64,000 bases of DNA from Halobaculum limi (GCF_029490015.1 NZ_CP120468.1:558001-622000), one strand, 5' to 3'. Counted from the first letter of the stretch, positions 18,541-27,508 are shown. Notes: generated by a model not told the origin, from the sequence alone. A program made the numbers and translations.

Positions 18541-18585
18541 TTCACTTCGTGGAATCCTCGCCCTTTAGCGCGGGGAGGGTGTCAA
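18541..18585 (+). mobile_element. Relic of an IS200/IS605 (TnpB) element right end
   Basis: The segment around 18545-18585 reads CTTCGTGGAATCCTCGCCC, then TTTAGCG, then CGGGGAGGGTGTCAA. From memory this closely resembles the conserved hairpin-containing right end of haloarchaeal IS200/IS605 elements, where the 3' end of the TnpB guide (omega/reRNA) is formed; in intact copies the next bases are the guide. No tnpB or tnpA frame lies to its left, only ~220 AT-rich bases. I therefore read it as a transposon remnant or solo RNA scaffold. The identification rests on motif memory, not a search. Confidence 0.6.
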
Positions 18586-18636
18586 CAGTGAAGAGTCACC
18601 TCGCGCGTCGACGTGGCGGCCGGCGTCGATGGACAG

Positions 18637-19296
18637 TCAGCGGCGATCGTCTTGCGTGTCAGTCGTCGCCACAAACTCATCGAGTCGACCGTGAAGCATC
18701 GCACGAACGGGCGTAACCACGTCGTAGTCGGCGGTGTGTCGTTGGAGCATCGTGCCCGTCAGGGTCGCGAGCACCCACGTACCCACCGCCTCCGGGTCGA
18801 CGCTCTCGTCGATCACTCCCGACTCAACCCCTTCAGCGACAGCGTCAACAAGACGGTCGCGGAGGTGATTGTCGATGCGCGTGAACTCCGCGCGGAATCG
18901 CGGTTCCGACACCGCTTGCGCCCGCAGGTCGATCATTGCTCGCTGGGCCTCTGCCATTTCTTCGTCCACCTCTGGGGCGAGGTAGATGTCGACGAACGCG
19001 CGAAGGCGATCGATAGGGCCGTCGGCCTCGCGTTCGGCCTCTTCGAGCATCGCGAGGAAATGGTCACCAGCAAACTCCAGAAAGCCCGCAATGAGGTCAT
19101 CTTTCGAGTCGTAGTGGTAGTACAGCAGGGATTTGCTCTTCTCGAACTCCTCGGCAATGTGGGCAACGCTCAACTCGGCGTACCCGTGGGTCCGCAACGC
19201 TCGATAGGTCGCTTCCATAATGAGGGTGTTCACGTCCGGTTGCTCGACTGCGTCGCAGTCGGCGACCTGTTCGGACCCCTCTGTCCCGTCGCTCAT
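18637..19296 (-). CDS. TetR/AcrR family transcriptional regulator
   Basis: 219 residues. The N-terminal helix-turn-helix shows the TetR pattern MEATYRALRTHGYAELSVAHIAEEFEKSKSLLYYHYDSKDDLIAGFL, quoted here in segments: MEATYRALRTHGYAEL, SVAHIAEEFEKSKSLL, YYHYDSKDDLIAGFL. An all-helical ligand-binding and dimerisation domain follows. It lies directly after an ABC permease-ATPase-COG1361 set on the same strand, a pairing common in haloarchaea, so it probably represses that set. A matching palindrome is found at the head of the operon (22595-22608). The inducing ligand is unknown. Confidence 0.88.
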   Translation of the reverse strand: MSDGTEGSEQVADCDAVEQPDVNTLIMEATYRALRTHGYAELSVAHIAEEFEKSKSLLYYHYDSKDDLIAGFLEFAGDHFLAMLEEAEREADGPIDRLRAFVDIYLAPEVDEEMAEAQRAMIDLRAQAVSEPRFRAEFTRIDNHLRDRLVDAVAEGVESGVIDESVDPEAVGTWVLATLTGTMLQRHTADYDVVTPVRAMLHGRLDEFVATTDTQDDRR

Positions 19297-19377
19297 CAGT
19301 TATTCACTCTCGCGGGGCAACGGTAATGAACTCCTCGGAGTGGGCGACCCATACGAGAGACCCGACTCACGGTCGAA

Positions 19378-20559
19378 TCACCCACGAAGCGCCTCCACGG
19401 GTCGTTTTCGGGCCGCTGCCCACGCGGGGTAGATACCCGCGAGGATACTCGCGATGATGCCGAACGCCATCCCGCCGACGACGTACTGCAGTCCCTCCCA
19501 CGAGAATCCGAACGCCGCACCGAGGAGTGCGTCATTGATGATCGCGACGACACCGAGCGCGAGCGCTCCGCCCAACAGCGACCCACCGATGCCGAGTAAC
19601 GCCGCCTCCGCGAGCATAATCCGGACGATATCGGATTTTTCGTAGCCCACCGCTCGGAGGACGCCGATCTCTTCACGACGCTCGATAGCTGCCATCAGCA
19701 TCACGTTCGCGATGGAGACACCGGCGACGACCAGTGAGATGGCCCCGATGCCGACGAGGAAGAGGTTGATGAGGCGGAACGCCTCGTCGATCTGCTCGGC
19801 CACGTCGCCGCGTTCGAACACCCCGACGATCTGTCGGCGGCCGTTGAACGTGCGCTTGATGCTCATCGCCGTTTCGTTGGCGACGGTCGCATCCTCTGAG
19901 CGGACGATCACCTGCGCGTAGCGGTCACCGTCGAACTCGCTGGGCGGCAACACGAACGCGTCGTTCGGGTTGGCGATGGCGGCTTGCCCCTCCTGGGCGA
20001 GTATCGCCTTCACGCGGTAGGACTCGGTCGTCGTCTGCACCTGTCCGTCCTCGACGCTGGTGCGCCGAAGCGTCACTTTCGACCCCGGGCGGAGGTCGTA
20101 CCGGTCGGCCAGCGTTGAGCCGACGAGCAGGCCATTGCGCCAGTTTGCGGGAATCGACCCCTCGCGGACCTCGTAGAGTCCTCCAGGGTCGTCGACGCCG
20201 TAGAGTGTGGCGCTGCCCGCCGCCGCGCCGTCGTCGAGGACCTCGGCGTTCTCCTGTCGCAACGGTACGATCTCTGCCGTGCCGCTCACCCGGTCGATGG
20301 TCCCGACGTCGGACTCGGTGAGGTAGCCGTTCTCGTTGTCCTCGCCCGCGAACACCTGGACGTCGGCGCCGATGGTGCCGAGCGTGTCCAGTTGCGACTC
20401 CTTGAACGCGACGCCGCCCGCGCCGATAGCGCCGATGGCGACGACGCCGATGACGATGGCCGCGACCGCGAGGATCGACCGTGTTCGCGCACGCGAGACG
20501 TTGCGCCGCGCCATCAACATCGCAGGGAACAGTCCCCACAGGCGGTCAAGCGGATTCAT
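19378..20559 (-). CDS. ABC transporter permease, MacB/FtsX type
   Basis: 393 residues with the MacB/LolE layout: an N-terminal membrane helix (ARTRSILAVAAIVIGVVAIGAIG), a ~200-residue extracytoplasmic domain, and three C-terminal helices with the FtsX motif NVMLMAAIERREEIGVLRAVG. It ends in an AARKRPVEALRG-type C-terminus typical of the family. The start overlaps the ATPase stop (ATGA). With the ATPase and the COG1361 protein it forms a tripartite system. In bacteria MacB-type systems act as mechanotransmitters or exporters; here the extracellular partner would be the COG1361 protein. Substrate unknown. Confidence 0.88.
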   Translation of the reverse strand: MNPLDRLWGLFPAMLMARRNVSRARTRSILAVAAIVIGVVAIGAIGAGGVAFKESQLDTLGTIGADVQVFAGEDNENGYLTESDVGTIDRVSGTAEIVPLRQENAEVLDDGAAAGSATLYGVDDPGGLYEVREGSIPANWRNGLLVGSTLADRYDLRPGSKVTLRRTSVEDGQVQTTTESYRVKAILAQEGQAAIANPNDAFVLPPSEFDGDRYAQVIVRSEDATVANETAMSIKRTFNGRRQIVGVFERGDVAEQIDEAFRLINLFLVGIGAISLVVAGVSIANVMLMAAIERREEIGVLRAVGYEKSDIVRIMLAEAALLGIGGSLLGGALALGVVAIINDALLGAAFGFSWEGLQYVVGGMAFGIIASILAGIYPAWAAARKRPVEALRG

Positions 20560-21365
20560 CCGGTGACTGCCTCCGCGTCCTCTCGGACGGTACCGTCGAT
20601 GAGGTTGACGACGCGGTCTGCGAACTGCGCGACGTAGTCGTCGTGGGTGACGGTGACGACGGCTACGCCTTCATCCGTGATGGCGTCGAATTCCGCGAGA
20701 ATCTGGTCACCCGTCTCGCGGTCGAGGTTGCCCGTCGGTTCGTCCGCAAGCAGGAGTCGCGGTTCGTTCACGAGCGACCGGGCGATGGCAACCCGTTGTT
20801 TCTGCCCACCGGAGAGTTCGTCGGGGTAGTGGTCGAGGCGGTCGCCCAGCCCCATCCGGTCGAGGAGGTCGGCCGCTGTCTCCCGCGTCCGCTTCGGCGT
20901 CCGGTCGAGCAGTCGAGGGACTTCGACGTTCTCCACAGCAGTCAGCGTCGGGATGAGGTGGAAACTCTGGAAGACGAAGCCGATGGTCTTCTTTCGACGA
21001 CGGGTACGTTCAGCGTCGTCAAACGTCTCAACGTCGACGCCGTCCAACTCGACGACGCCGCTGGTGGGCACGTCGAGGAGGCCCAGCATATTGAGCAGCG
21101 TCGACTTGCCCGACCCCGAGGGGCCGACGATGGCGACGAACTCGCCGGGGTCGACCCGGAAGTCGATGCCGCGCAGCGCCCGCACCGTCTCGCCGCCGGT
21201 GACGTACTCTTTCACCACGTCGCGACCCTGGATGACCGGGTCGACGGCGGCGGTCGGTGTGTCGGCGTTCGCATCCGTGTCTGCGTCGCCAGCGGCGGCA
21301 GCCTCGCCGACGGCTTCTCCGAACGGTTGCTCGCCGCCGTCGGTTCGGAACCTACGTCCGGACAT
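20556..21365 (-). CDS. ABC transporter ATP-binding protein, MacB/LolD type
   Basis: 269 residues: a ~45-residue polar leader rich in Ala/Asp, then a LolD/MacB-type ATPase. Walker A is [12 protein letters not shown], the Q-loop is [19 protein letters not shown] (the LolD signature), the signature is [15 protein letters not shown] and Walker B is [12 protein letters not shown]. The start is taken at the ATG (21365) of a TGATG overlap with the COG1361 gene; a GTG one codon earlier is possible. Its partner is the downstream FtsX-type permease. Confidence 0.88.
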   Translation of the reverse strand: MSGRRFRTDGGEQPFGEAVGEAAAAGDADTDANADTPTAAVDPVIQGRDVVKEYVTGGETVRALRGIDFRVDPGEFVAIVGPSGSGKSTLLNMLGLLDVPTSGVVELDGVDVETFDDAERTRRRKKTIGFVFQSFHLIPTLTAVENVEVPRLLDRTPKRTRETAADLLDRMGLGDRLDHYPDELSGGQKQRVAIARSLVNEPRLLLADEPTGNLDRETGDQILAEFDAITDEGVAVVTVTHDDYVAQFADRVVNLIDGTVREDAEAVTG

Positions 21366-22555
21366 CACCGGCGCAACACGAGTGCGGCCCCGAGGGCGAC
21401 CACGAGGAGACCGAGTGCAGTCGGAACGAGCGGGATTCCTCCGAGCGGGCCGGTCTGCGGTGTCGGCGTCGGCGTCGACAGCACCGACGGTGAGACGCGT
21501 ACGTCGGTCGTGAATGATTGCTCAACGCCGTCAATAACGTACTCGACGCGGACGGGGACGGTAGTGCGATCACCGGAGAGTTCGGCGTTGAGGTCGAACG
21601 AGGCGAAGTCGCTGCCCTCGATCTCACCGACGAAGTAGTCGGGTTGTGGGTCGGCGGGCGTGACGCCATCGGCGTCGGCGACGCTCACTACAACGCTTTG
21701 CACGTCCGTGCCACCGACGTTAGCTGCGGTTCCAGCCACCTGCAACACACCGCCGGGGCCGCGCGTCACGCTGACGCCGGTGAGCCGGATCCGACCGGGG
21801 TTCTGTGGCTCGGTGAAGTCGGCGTCGAACGTCCGCGTGACCGTCCGGCGGTTCCCGTCATCGGTGTATGATAACTCGACGGTGACGGGGAACTGTCCGG
21901 CCTCATCTGCTTGCACCGGGAACGAAAACACGGCCGTCTCGCTGCCGCCGAGTGTCGCGCGAACGCGGCTCTTGGTTCGGAACGCGAGGCCGTCGGCAGC
22001 CGAGGAGACACGAACGTCAAGCTGGCTGATCGACCCCGAGAGCCCATTCGCGACCGTCACGTTCACCGTTCGCTCCGCGCCGACGACGGCGTCGGTCACG
22101 TCAAGCTCCAGTTGTGGGTTCGGCTGGCGAACGTCGACGGTCACTGGCTGGACGACGTACTTACGGTCACCCTGCGGGCCAAGGAGTGCCGCGTGGACGT
22201 ACACCGTTTGCTCGCCGGTGTCTTCCAGCGAGACGTTGAACTCGTACGCTCGCTGCGTGCCAGGTGCGAGACCGTCTGAGACATCAAGGGCCGCGAGTTC
22301 CTCGTCATCATCGTAGGAGCGACTGGACACCTCAGCGACCGACAGGTCGGTGATGCGGTAGGAGTCGTCGCTGTCATCGTCGTTGCGCAACGTCGTCGTG
22401 ATGGTGAACGGTTCATCAGGGACAGGATCGTCCGTCGATACGTCGGTCGACATCGTCACGAACGTGTCGGCGGCCGCGGGCGCAGCGACGCCGGCGACGC
22501 TTGCGACGACGAGGACGACACACATCGCGAGGGTGGATGAGCGGGGAGGTTGCAC
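21365..22555 (-). CDS. COG1361 surface protein, accessory to ABC transporter
   Basis: 396 residues: signal peptide (~1-29, ending APAAADT), three to four beta-sandwich repeats with NEW3/COG1361 patterns (DPVPDEPFTITTTLRNDDD, AVVGAERTVNVTVANG), a Pro/Thr linker (TPTPTPQTG) and one C-terminal membrane helix ending in two arginines. It should sit outside the membrane anchored by its C-terminus. As first gene of the operon COG1361-ATPase-permease(-TetR) it is the likely external subunit of the transporter. A TATA element (complement of 22579-22592) lies 25-37 bases before its ATG, so the transcript is nearly leaderless. Confidence 0.85.
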   Translation of the reverse strand: MQPPRSSTLAMCVVLVVASVAGVAAPAAADTFVTMSTDVSTDDPVPDEPFTITTTLRNDDDSDDSYRITDLSVAEVSSRSYDDDEELAALDVSDGLAPGTQRAYEFNVSLEDTGEQTVYVHAALLGPQGDRKYVVQPVTVDVRQPNPQLELDVTDAVVGAERTVNVTVANGLSGSISQLDVRVSSAADGLAFRTKSRVRATLGGSETAVFSFPVQADEAGQFPVTVELSYTDDGNRRTVTRTFDADFTEPQNPGRIRLTGVSVTRGPGGVLQVAGTAANVGGTDVQSVVVSVADADGVTPADPQPDYFVGEIEGSDFASFDLNAELSGDRTTVPVRVEYVIDGVEQSFTTDVRVSPSVLSTPTPTPQTGPLGGIPLVPTALGLLVVALGAALVLRR

Positions 22556-22578
22556 AGTCTGCCGGACTCACGTATGGC

Positions 22579-22608
22579 TCTCCGATAAATATTCTGAACG
22601 ACCGTTCA
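22579..22608 (-). promoter_or_regulatory. Promoter and TetR-type operator of the COG1361-ABC operon
   Basis: The complement strand carries an AT-rich TATA region, ATATTTATCG, 25-37 bases before the 22555 start. Directly upstream is TGAACG-AC-CGTTCA (22595-22608), a palindrome with 6-base arms. It occupies the BRE/TATA border, where a bound repressor would block TBP/TFB. The operon carries its own TetR gene, which is the obvious candidate to bind it. Confidence 0.6.
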
Positions 22609-22687
22609 ACAATTCGATCACACACGAAATACACCCGACCGTGCATACATCAACACCTACTTGTCGGCCGCGTATACACACTCGTGT

Positions 22688-23269
22688 ATGTACATCGGAC
22701 GCTTCGTCGTTGTCGGCCCGAAAGTAGGTGCATACCGCGTCTCCTCGCGGTCGTTCCCAAACCGCCAGGTGACTCGCCGCGGTGACGACACGCTGACGGT
22801 CGTGCCCACGGCCGACGCAGAGGAGACGGACAACCCGTACGTCTCGTACAACTGCGCTCGAACCGCCGGCGAGGGCGTCGTCGTCGGCAACGGGTCGCAC
22901 GTCGACCCGATCGCAGAGAAGTACGACCGTGGGTACCCCGCTCGCGACGCTCTCGTGGAGGCGTTGCACGCGATGGACTACGAGAAAGACGACTACGACA
23001 CGCCCCGCGTCGCGGGCGTCGTCGAGGAGGACGCGGGCTACATCGGCATCGTCAGACGGGACGCGCTAGTCGTTCGGGAGGTCGACGAACCACACATCGT
23101 CGCCACGTACGAGGAGGACGACCCGCGGGCGTTCGAGTTCGAACCTCGAACTGCCGTCGCTGCAGCGAGAACCGTCTACGGCCTCGACTACGAACACGCC
23201 GTCTGTGCCGCCGGCGTCCACGTCGGCGAGGAGGCAGTGAGTTTCGGCATCGAGAACGGCGAGGAGTAG
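22688..23269 (+). CDS. purO: IMP cyclohydrolase, archaeal type
   Basis: 193 residues beginning [11 protein letters not shown]. The sequence matches the archaeal PurO family throughout: [43 protein letters not shown] and a C-terminal [14 protein letters not shown]. PurO closes the ring of FAICAR to give IMP, the last step of purine synthesis, replacing the cyclohydrolase half of bacterial PurH. I start at 22688, where the family's MYIGR begins, not at the upstream ATG at 22661. It is divergent from the COG1361 operon. Confidence 0.92.
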   Translation: MYIGRFVVVGPKVGAYRVSSRSFPNRQVTRRGDDTLTVVPTADAEETDNPYVSYNCARTAGEGVVVGNGSHVDPIAEKYDRGYPARDALVEALHAMDYEKDDYDTPRVAGVVEEDAGYIGIVRRDALVVREVDEPHIVATYEEDDPRAFEFEPRTAVAAARTVYGLDYEHAVCAAGVHVGEEAVSFGIENGEE

Positions 23270-23350
23270 GTAGCCGCGTCCTCGCGAGCGGTCCCCGAAT
23301 CACCGCTCTCCGTCGCCGGAGGTAACACACATCGCTCCGTAGGCGAGGGT

Positions 23351-24043
23351 ATGCGACTCGGCGTCGTCTCGGACGTCCACGGCAACCGTATCGCTCTCGA
23401 CGCGGTCCTCGACGATATGCCGCCGGTCGACGGGCTCGTGTGTGCCGGCGACGTGGTCGGGTACAATCCGTGGCCAGCAGCGTGTCTCGAACGCGTGCGT
23501 GACTGCGGCGTGCCGACGGTGATGGGCAACCACGACCGCGCGGTGGCGACGGGGACGGCGTTCCGATTCAACCAGATGGCGAGCGCCGGCGTCGAGTACG
23601 CCCGCGAGCGACTCGACGACGACGCTATCGAGTGGCTCGCATCGCTCCCCGACCGGCGAACCGTCGCCGACGGGCGGGTCGCGGTCGTCCACGGCCACCC
23701 CGCAGACCCCGACCGCTACACCTACCCCGACGACTTCTCGGGCGACCTGCTCGACGTGGCCGCGGACCGCCTCGGCGTCGATGCCGGGGAACTGGACGCG
23801 CTGATCCTCGGGCACACGCACGTACAGGGGTACGAGGTGTTTCCAGAAGGCGTCGTCTGCAATCCCGGGAGCGTGGGCCAACCCCGCGACGGCGACCCGC
23901 GGGCGGCGTACGCGGTCCTCGACGTGGCGGAGCGAACGGTCGAGCAACGGCGCGTCGAGTACGACATCGACGCCGTCGCCGACGCGGTCGAGGAGGCCGG
24001 GTTGCCCGAGCGGATCGGGAGTCGGCTGTACGACGGAAAGTGA
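23351..24043 (+). CDS. Calcineurin-like metallophosphoesterase
   Basis: 230 residues. The five metal-binding blocks are present in order: SDVHGN, GDVVGYNP, GNHD, VVHGHP and LGHTH. The GDVVGYNP-PWPAACLERVR arrangement and the NPGSVGQPRDGDPRAAY ending are typical of the YfcE/DUF2437-like branch of small phosphoesterases acting on phosphodiesters or nucleotides. The substrate cannot be assigned. It follows purO with an ~80-base gap and may have its own promoter. Confidence 0.88.
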   Translation: MRLGVVSDVHGNRIALDAVLDDMPPVDGLVCAGDVVGYNPWPAACLERVRDCGVPTVMGNHDRAVATGTAFRFNQMASAGVEYARERLDDDAIEWLASLPDRRTVADGRVAVVHGHPADPDRYTYPDDFSGDLLDVAADRLGVDAGELDALILGHTHVQGYEVFPEGVVCNPGSVGQPRDGDPRAAYAVLDVAERTVEQRRVEYDIDAVADAVEEAGLPERIGSRLYDGK

Positions 24044-24095
24044 GGGCGCGAGGAGACGACGAGGCGACGAGCGGCGACCGGCGACCGGTGACCGC

Positions 24096-24536
24096 TCAGT
24101 AGATGGAGTCGGCCGTCGCCGCCCCGATGACCGAGAAGACAGCGCCGACGCTCATCGCCTTCAGCGTGATGTACACCTGATCACGGAAGGAGATCGGTCC
24201 CTCGACGTGGTTCGGGATGAGCGTCGCGGGTGCGTCGAACGACAGCGCGAGGATCAACACCGAGAGATACGAGACGGCGATGAGCGAGACGAACCGGAGC
24301 GGGATGCCGCCGACCTCGGCCTCGCGGTCCGGGTCGCGGTCGTCGTCGGCCTTGTACAGCGCACCGTAGCCAACGAGGAAGACGATGACAGCGGTCGTCA
24401 CCGCCTGGTACCACTCCATTCCGACGGCGAGCCCCCACACCTCGTCGGTGACGACGAACGGCCCGGCTAAGAGGAAGCCACCGACGATTTGTTGGGCGGT
24501 GTCCGCGAGGGCGAACCGCCGACTCCGTCCGACCAT
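24096..24536 (-). CDS. DUF2391-like integral membrane protein
   Basis: 146 residues with four hydrophobic segments (IVGGFLLAGPFVV, AVTTAVIVFLVGYGALY, FVSLIAVSYLSVLILAL, MSVGAVFSVIGAATAD) and a charged cytoplasmic loop with DDDRDPDREAE. I recognise the pattern of the DUF2391 (putative integral membrane) family common in haloarchaea. The start at 24536 (MVGRSRR) is preferred over 24599 because a T-rich TATA-like element lies at about 24560-24569, roughly 25-30 bases upstream. Function unknown. Confidence 0.7.
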   Translation of the reverse strand: MVGRSRRFALADTAQQIVGGFLLAGPFVVTDEVWGLAVGMEWYQAVTTAVIVFLVGYGALYKADDDRDPDREAEVGGIPLRFVSLIAVSYLSVLILALSFDAPATLIPNHVEGPISFRDQVYITLKAMSVGAVFSVIGAATADSIY

Positions 24537-24725
24537 ACCCGCCCACTCACCCTCCCAAGTGAAAAACTCCCCGCGACCGCCGGGTGGTAATTCGACCAAG
24601 GGCGACGGCCGGCGGCGACCCTTGCGACAGAGGACAGGATTAAACGCGAACCCGTGCTACCCGGCGGCATGAATCACCACGTATCCGTGAATCGTCGACC
24701 GTCTGTCTCCGGGGTGGCGGCGTAG

Positions 24726-25907
24726 ATGCGCGTCGTCGCCAAGTTCGGCGGAACCTCGCTCGGGTCCGGCGAACGCGTCGAACGCGCCGCCGACTCCATC
24801 GCCGCGGCCGTCGACGCGGGCCACGAAATCGCCGTCGTCGCCAGCGCGATGGGGTCGACGACCGACGACCTCCTCGACGAGATTACGTTCGACGTCGACG
24901 ACAAAGACCGCGCAGAGATCGTCTCGATGGGCGAGCGAACTTCCGTGCGGATGCTCAAGGCCGCGCTCGCCGCCCGCGGCGTCAACGCCCTTTTCCTCGA
25001 ACCCGGACGCGAGGACTGGCCGGTCGTCGCCAACGAGGCCGGCGAGGTCAACGTCGAGGCGACGAAAGAACGCGCGGCGGCACTGGCGGCGGAGATGGAC
25101 AACACGGTTCCGGTCATCACGGGCTTTCTCGCGGAGACGCTCGACGGTGAAGTGACGACGCTCGGGCGCGGTGGCTCCGACACGACCGCCGTGATGCTCG
25201 GGAAGTACATGGACGCCGACGAAGTGGTCATCGTCACCGACGTCGAGGGCGTGATGACCGGCGACCCCCACGTCGTCGAGGGTGCACGCAACGTCGCCTC
25301 CATCACCGTCGACGAACTGCGGAACCTCTCGTTCCGCGGCGCGGAGGTGATCGCACCGTCGGCGCTCGTGTACAAAGACGAGGGCCTCAACGTTCGTGTC
25401 GTCCACTACCAGCACGGCGACTTGCTCGGCGGTGGCACCCGAATCGAGGGGAGTTTCGAGAACCTCATCGATATGCGCGAGGATCCGTTGGCGTGCATCA
25501 CTGTCGCAGGGCGAGCAATCCGGAATCGGCCGGGCATTCTCGCGGACCTCTCGCAGTCACTTCGCGGCGAGAGCATCAACATCGACGCCGTCGCCTCCGG
25601 GATGGACTCGGTGACGTTCTACGTCGACGTCGACATCTCTGAACGCGCGGAGGCAGCCCTCCACGACGAAGTCGTCGTCGGTGACGGGTCGCTGTCGTCG
25701 GTCAGCGTCGAGGGCGATTACGCCGTCGTGCGCGTGATGGGCGGAGAACTCCCGAACCGACCGGGCGTCATCTCCGACATCGTCGGCCCCATCGCCGACG
25801 CAGGCATCAACGTCCACGACATCATCACCTCGGCCACCTCCGTCGCCATCTTCGTTTCGTGGGACGACCGCGAGGAAGTGCTCAAAATCGTGCAAGACGA
25901 GTTCTGA
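24726..25907 (+). CDS. lysC: Aspartate kinase
   Basis: 393 residues. The amino-acid kinase domain begins VVAKFGGTSLGSGERV and contains SMGERTSVRML, TTLGRGGSDTTA and VVIVTDVEGVMTGDP, all aspartokinase hallmarks. Two ACT domains follow (ITVAGRAIRNRPGILADLSQ and VRVMGGELPNRPGVISDI), implying feedback control by an end-product amino acid such as lysine or threonine. It phosphorylates aspartate, the first step toward threonine, methionine, lysine and isoleucine. It is a single gene with no pathway neighbours nearby; threonine ammonia-lyase is 35 kb away. Confidence 0.93.
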   Translation: MRVVAKFGGTSLGSGERVERAADSIAAAVDAGHEIAVVASAMGSTTDDLLDEITFDVDDKDRAEIVSMGERTSVRMLKAALAARGVNALFLEPGREDWPVVANEAGEVNVEATKERAAALAAEMDNTVPVITGFLAETLDGEVTTLGRGGSDTTAVMLGKYMDADEVVIVTDVEGVMTGDPHVVEGARNVASITVDELRNLSFRGAEVIAPSALVYKDEGLNVRVVHYQHGDLLGGGTRIEGSFENLIDMREDPLACITVAGRAIRNRPGILADLSQSLRGESINIDAVASGMDSVTFYVDVDISERAEAALHDEVVVGDGSLSSVSVEGDYAVVRVMGGELPNRPGVISDIVGPIADAGINVHDIITSATSVAIFVSWDDREEVLKIVQDEF

Positions 25908-26019
25908 GGGTCGACACCGAACTCGACGCCGACCGCGACCGAACGCGTTCGCCCGGGCGCGACGGGTGACCCTCTAATTTCCCAACTGAATTTAAGTCGC
26001 CGCAGACGGAGTCAGAGGT

Positions 26020-26607
26020 ATGGACTACACGCTCGCCGTCGGCGACACCGAGACGACGATTCCCGGCGGGACCGGGGTACTCCTACTTCACCCGAGTATC
26101 GGCGAGACCGACCGCATCGACACGGACTTCCTGAAGGCCGACACCGACAACTTCCTCGTGGTCTCCACACGGACGACCGCTCGCGAGGTCGAACAGAAAC
26201 TCGAGCACTACGATGTCGACGAGTCGCGTGCGGAGATTCTGGACACCATCTCCGTCGAACGAGGCTACTCGCGCCGGAGCGCCGACCACTTCCACTACGT
26301 CTCCTCGCCCGACGACCTCGACGGCGTCGTCTCACAGATCGAGTCGTTCCTCGGCTCACACGCCGGCAAGCGTCGCGTCAGTATCGACTCGCTCACCGAA
26401 CTGGCGTACTACGCCGACGTCGACGGCGTATACGACGCCACCATCGAGATTCTCGACCTCCTAGACGAACACGAGGCGGTCGGTCTGTTCCACCTCTCTC
26501 ACGAAGTACACGACGCGGCCGTCCTCGAACGGTTCCGTGACCTGTTCGACGTGGTGATCGACCTCACCGACGACGGTGAAGTGACGGTCGAACTGCCCGA
26601 AGAGTGA
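26020..26607 (+). CDS. RecA/KaiC-fold-like haloarchaeal protein with degenerate P-loop
   Basis: 195 residues. The predicted order of strands and helices (GTGVLLLHP, NFLVVSTRTTAREVEQKL, RRVSIDSLTELAYYAD, VGLFHLSHEVHD, VVIDLTDDGEVTVEL) follows KaiC/RecA-like ATPases. The P-loop position reads PGGTGVLLLHP with no Lys-Thr/Ser, so it should not hydrolyse ATP in the usual way. A TATA-like GAATTTAAG (from about 25988) lies ~27 bases before the start. It is probably a member of a haloarchaea-specific family; function unknown. Confidence 0.6.
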   Translation: MDYTLAVGDTETTIPGGTGVLLLHPSIGETDRIDTDFLKADTDNFLVVSTRTTAREVEQKLEHYDVDESRAEILDTISVERGYSRRSADHFHYVSSPDDLDGVVSQIESFLGSHAGKRRVSIDSLTELAYYADVDGVYDATIEILDLLDEHEAVGLFHLSHEVHDAAVLERFRDLFDVVIDLTDDGEVTVELPEE

Positions 26608-26629
26608 GGATCGGGCCGCGGCGGCCCCG

Positions 26630-27418
26630 TCACTCGGCCAGTTTCTCGAACGTCTTCGCTGCCCAGCGAACCGCGTAGTCGGGGCCGTGGTCGCGATACG
26701 CCCCGGTATCTAGCGCCGAGAACGGCGCGGGCAGATGGAGGTCGTGTTTCACGGCAGCGCAGGCGTACTCTGTCGCCGCGGTAAACGAGAGGTCGCCGCG
26801 TGCGACCTCACCAGACAAGCCGTCGAGGCGGCCGGTGAGTCGTTCGCCCGCGTCCACCCACGCGGCGTAGAGGTCGGGGTGGTCCGCCTCCCAGTCGCGG
26901 AACACCTCGCGCGTCTGGAGTCCGACCCACGCGTCGAACAGCGCCGCCGCGAGTTGGTACGTCTCGTTGGGGCCCAGCGGCGTCGCGGCGTCGAGTTCGC
27001 GATACGACTCCCCGAAGAACGGCAGGAAGTGTTCGGGCACGTCCAGCGACAGTTCGACGAACGCCTCCCCGAGCAGAAACTCGAGGAAGTCCGCTGGCGT
27101 CCCCTCGGACCGTTTCTTCACCAACACGGTCGGCGGGACGGTCTGTCGCGTCCAGACGACGGTGCCGTCGCCGGGCATCCCGATAGTGAAGTCGCTGCCT
27201 GCGTAGCGTCGCAGTTGCGCCGGGGCGTTCTCTGGAAGCCACTCAGTCGGATACGCCGCGGGGTCGAGCGAGTCGACTACGAGGCCGAGTTCCTCCGCGG
27301 CTTCGGGTGGAAGCGTCTCGAAGTCGGCCGCTGCGTCGAGGACGACGCAGTCGGAGGCGTACGCCTCGCGGGCGGCATCGACGGACGACCCGAGCGAACG
27401 GCGCTCGAAGCCGGCCAT
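26630..27418 (-). CDS. Haloarchaeal protein of unknown function (DUF7089-like)
   Basis: 262 residues, soluble and acidic, with no membrane segment. I recognise no catalytic motif. Conserved-looking stretches include VVWTRQTVPPTVLVKKRSEGTPADFLEF and YACAAVKHDLHLPAPFSALDTGAYRDHGPDYAVRWA (given in parts: YACAAVKHDLHLPAP and YRDHGPDYAVRWA). The C-terminal half is mostly helical. Its ATG follows directly on the stop codon of a 29-residue membrane peptide gene, so the two are probably co-transcribed. The family name is a tentative recollection. Confidence 0.65.
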   Translation of the reverse strand: MAGFERRSLGSSVDAAREAYASDCVVLDAAADFETLPPEAAEELGLVVDSLDPAAYPTEWLPENAPAQLRRYAGSDFTIGMPGDGTVVWTRQTVPPTVLVKKRSEGTPADFLEFLLGEAFVELSLDVPEHFLPFFGESYRELDAATPLGPNETYQLAAALFDAWVGLQTREVFRDWEADHPDLYAAWVDAGERLTGRLDGLSGEVARGDLSFTAATEYACAAVKHDLHLPAPFSALDTGAYRDHGPDYAVRWAAKTFEKLAE

Positions 27419-27508
27419 CTATCCGAACGCGAGAACGAGGATGATCCCGACCGCGAGGACGGCCGAGACGCCGACGGTACCAAGCACGATCTTCGTCGCC
27501 TTGCTCAT
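27419..27508 (-). CDS. 29-residue single-helix membrane peptide
   Basis: The frame MSKATKIVLGTVGVSAVLA-VGIILVLAFG (29 residues) has a short basic N-terminus and one ~22-residue hydrophobic helix, so it should span the membrane. A TATA-like CTTTATGC (complement of about 27529-27539) lies ~25 bases upstream, supporting a leaderless start here. Its TAG stop directly abuts the ATG of the next gene (TAGATG). Such tiny proteins are easily missed. Role unknown; it may assist its neighbour or a membrane complex. Confidence 0.65.
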   Translation of the reverse strand: MSKATKIVLGTVGVSAVLAVGIILVLAFG

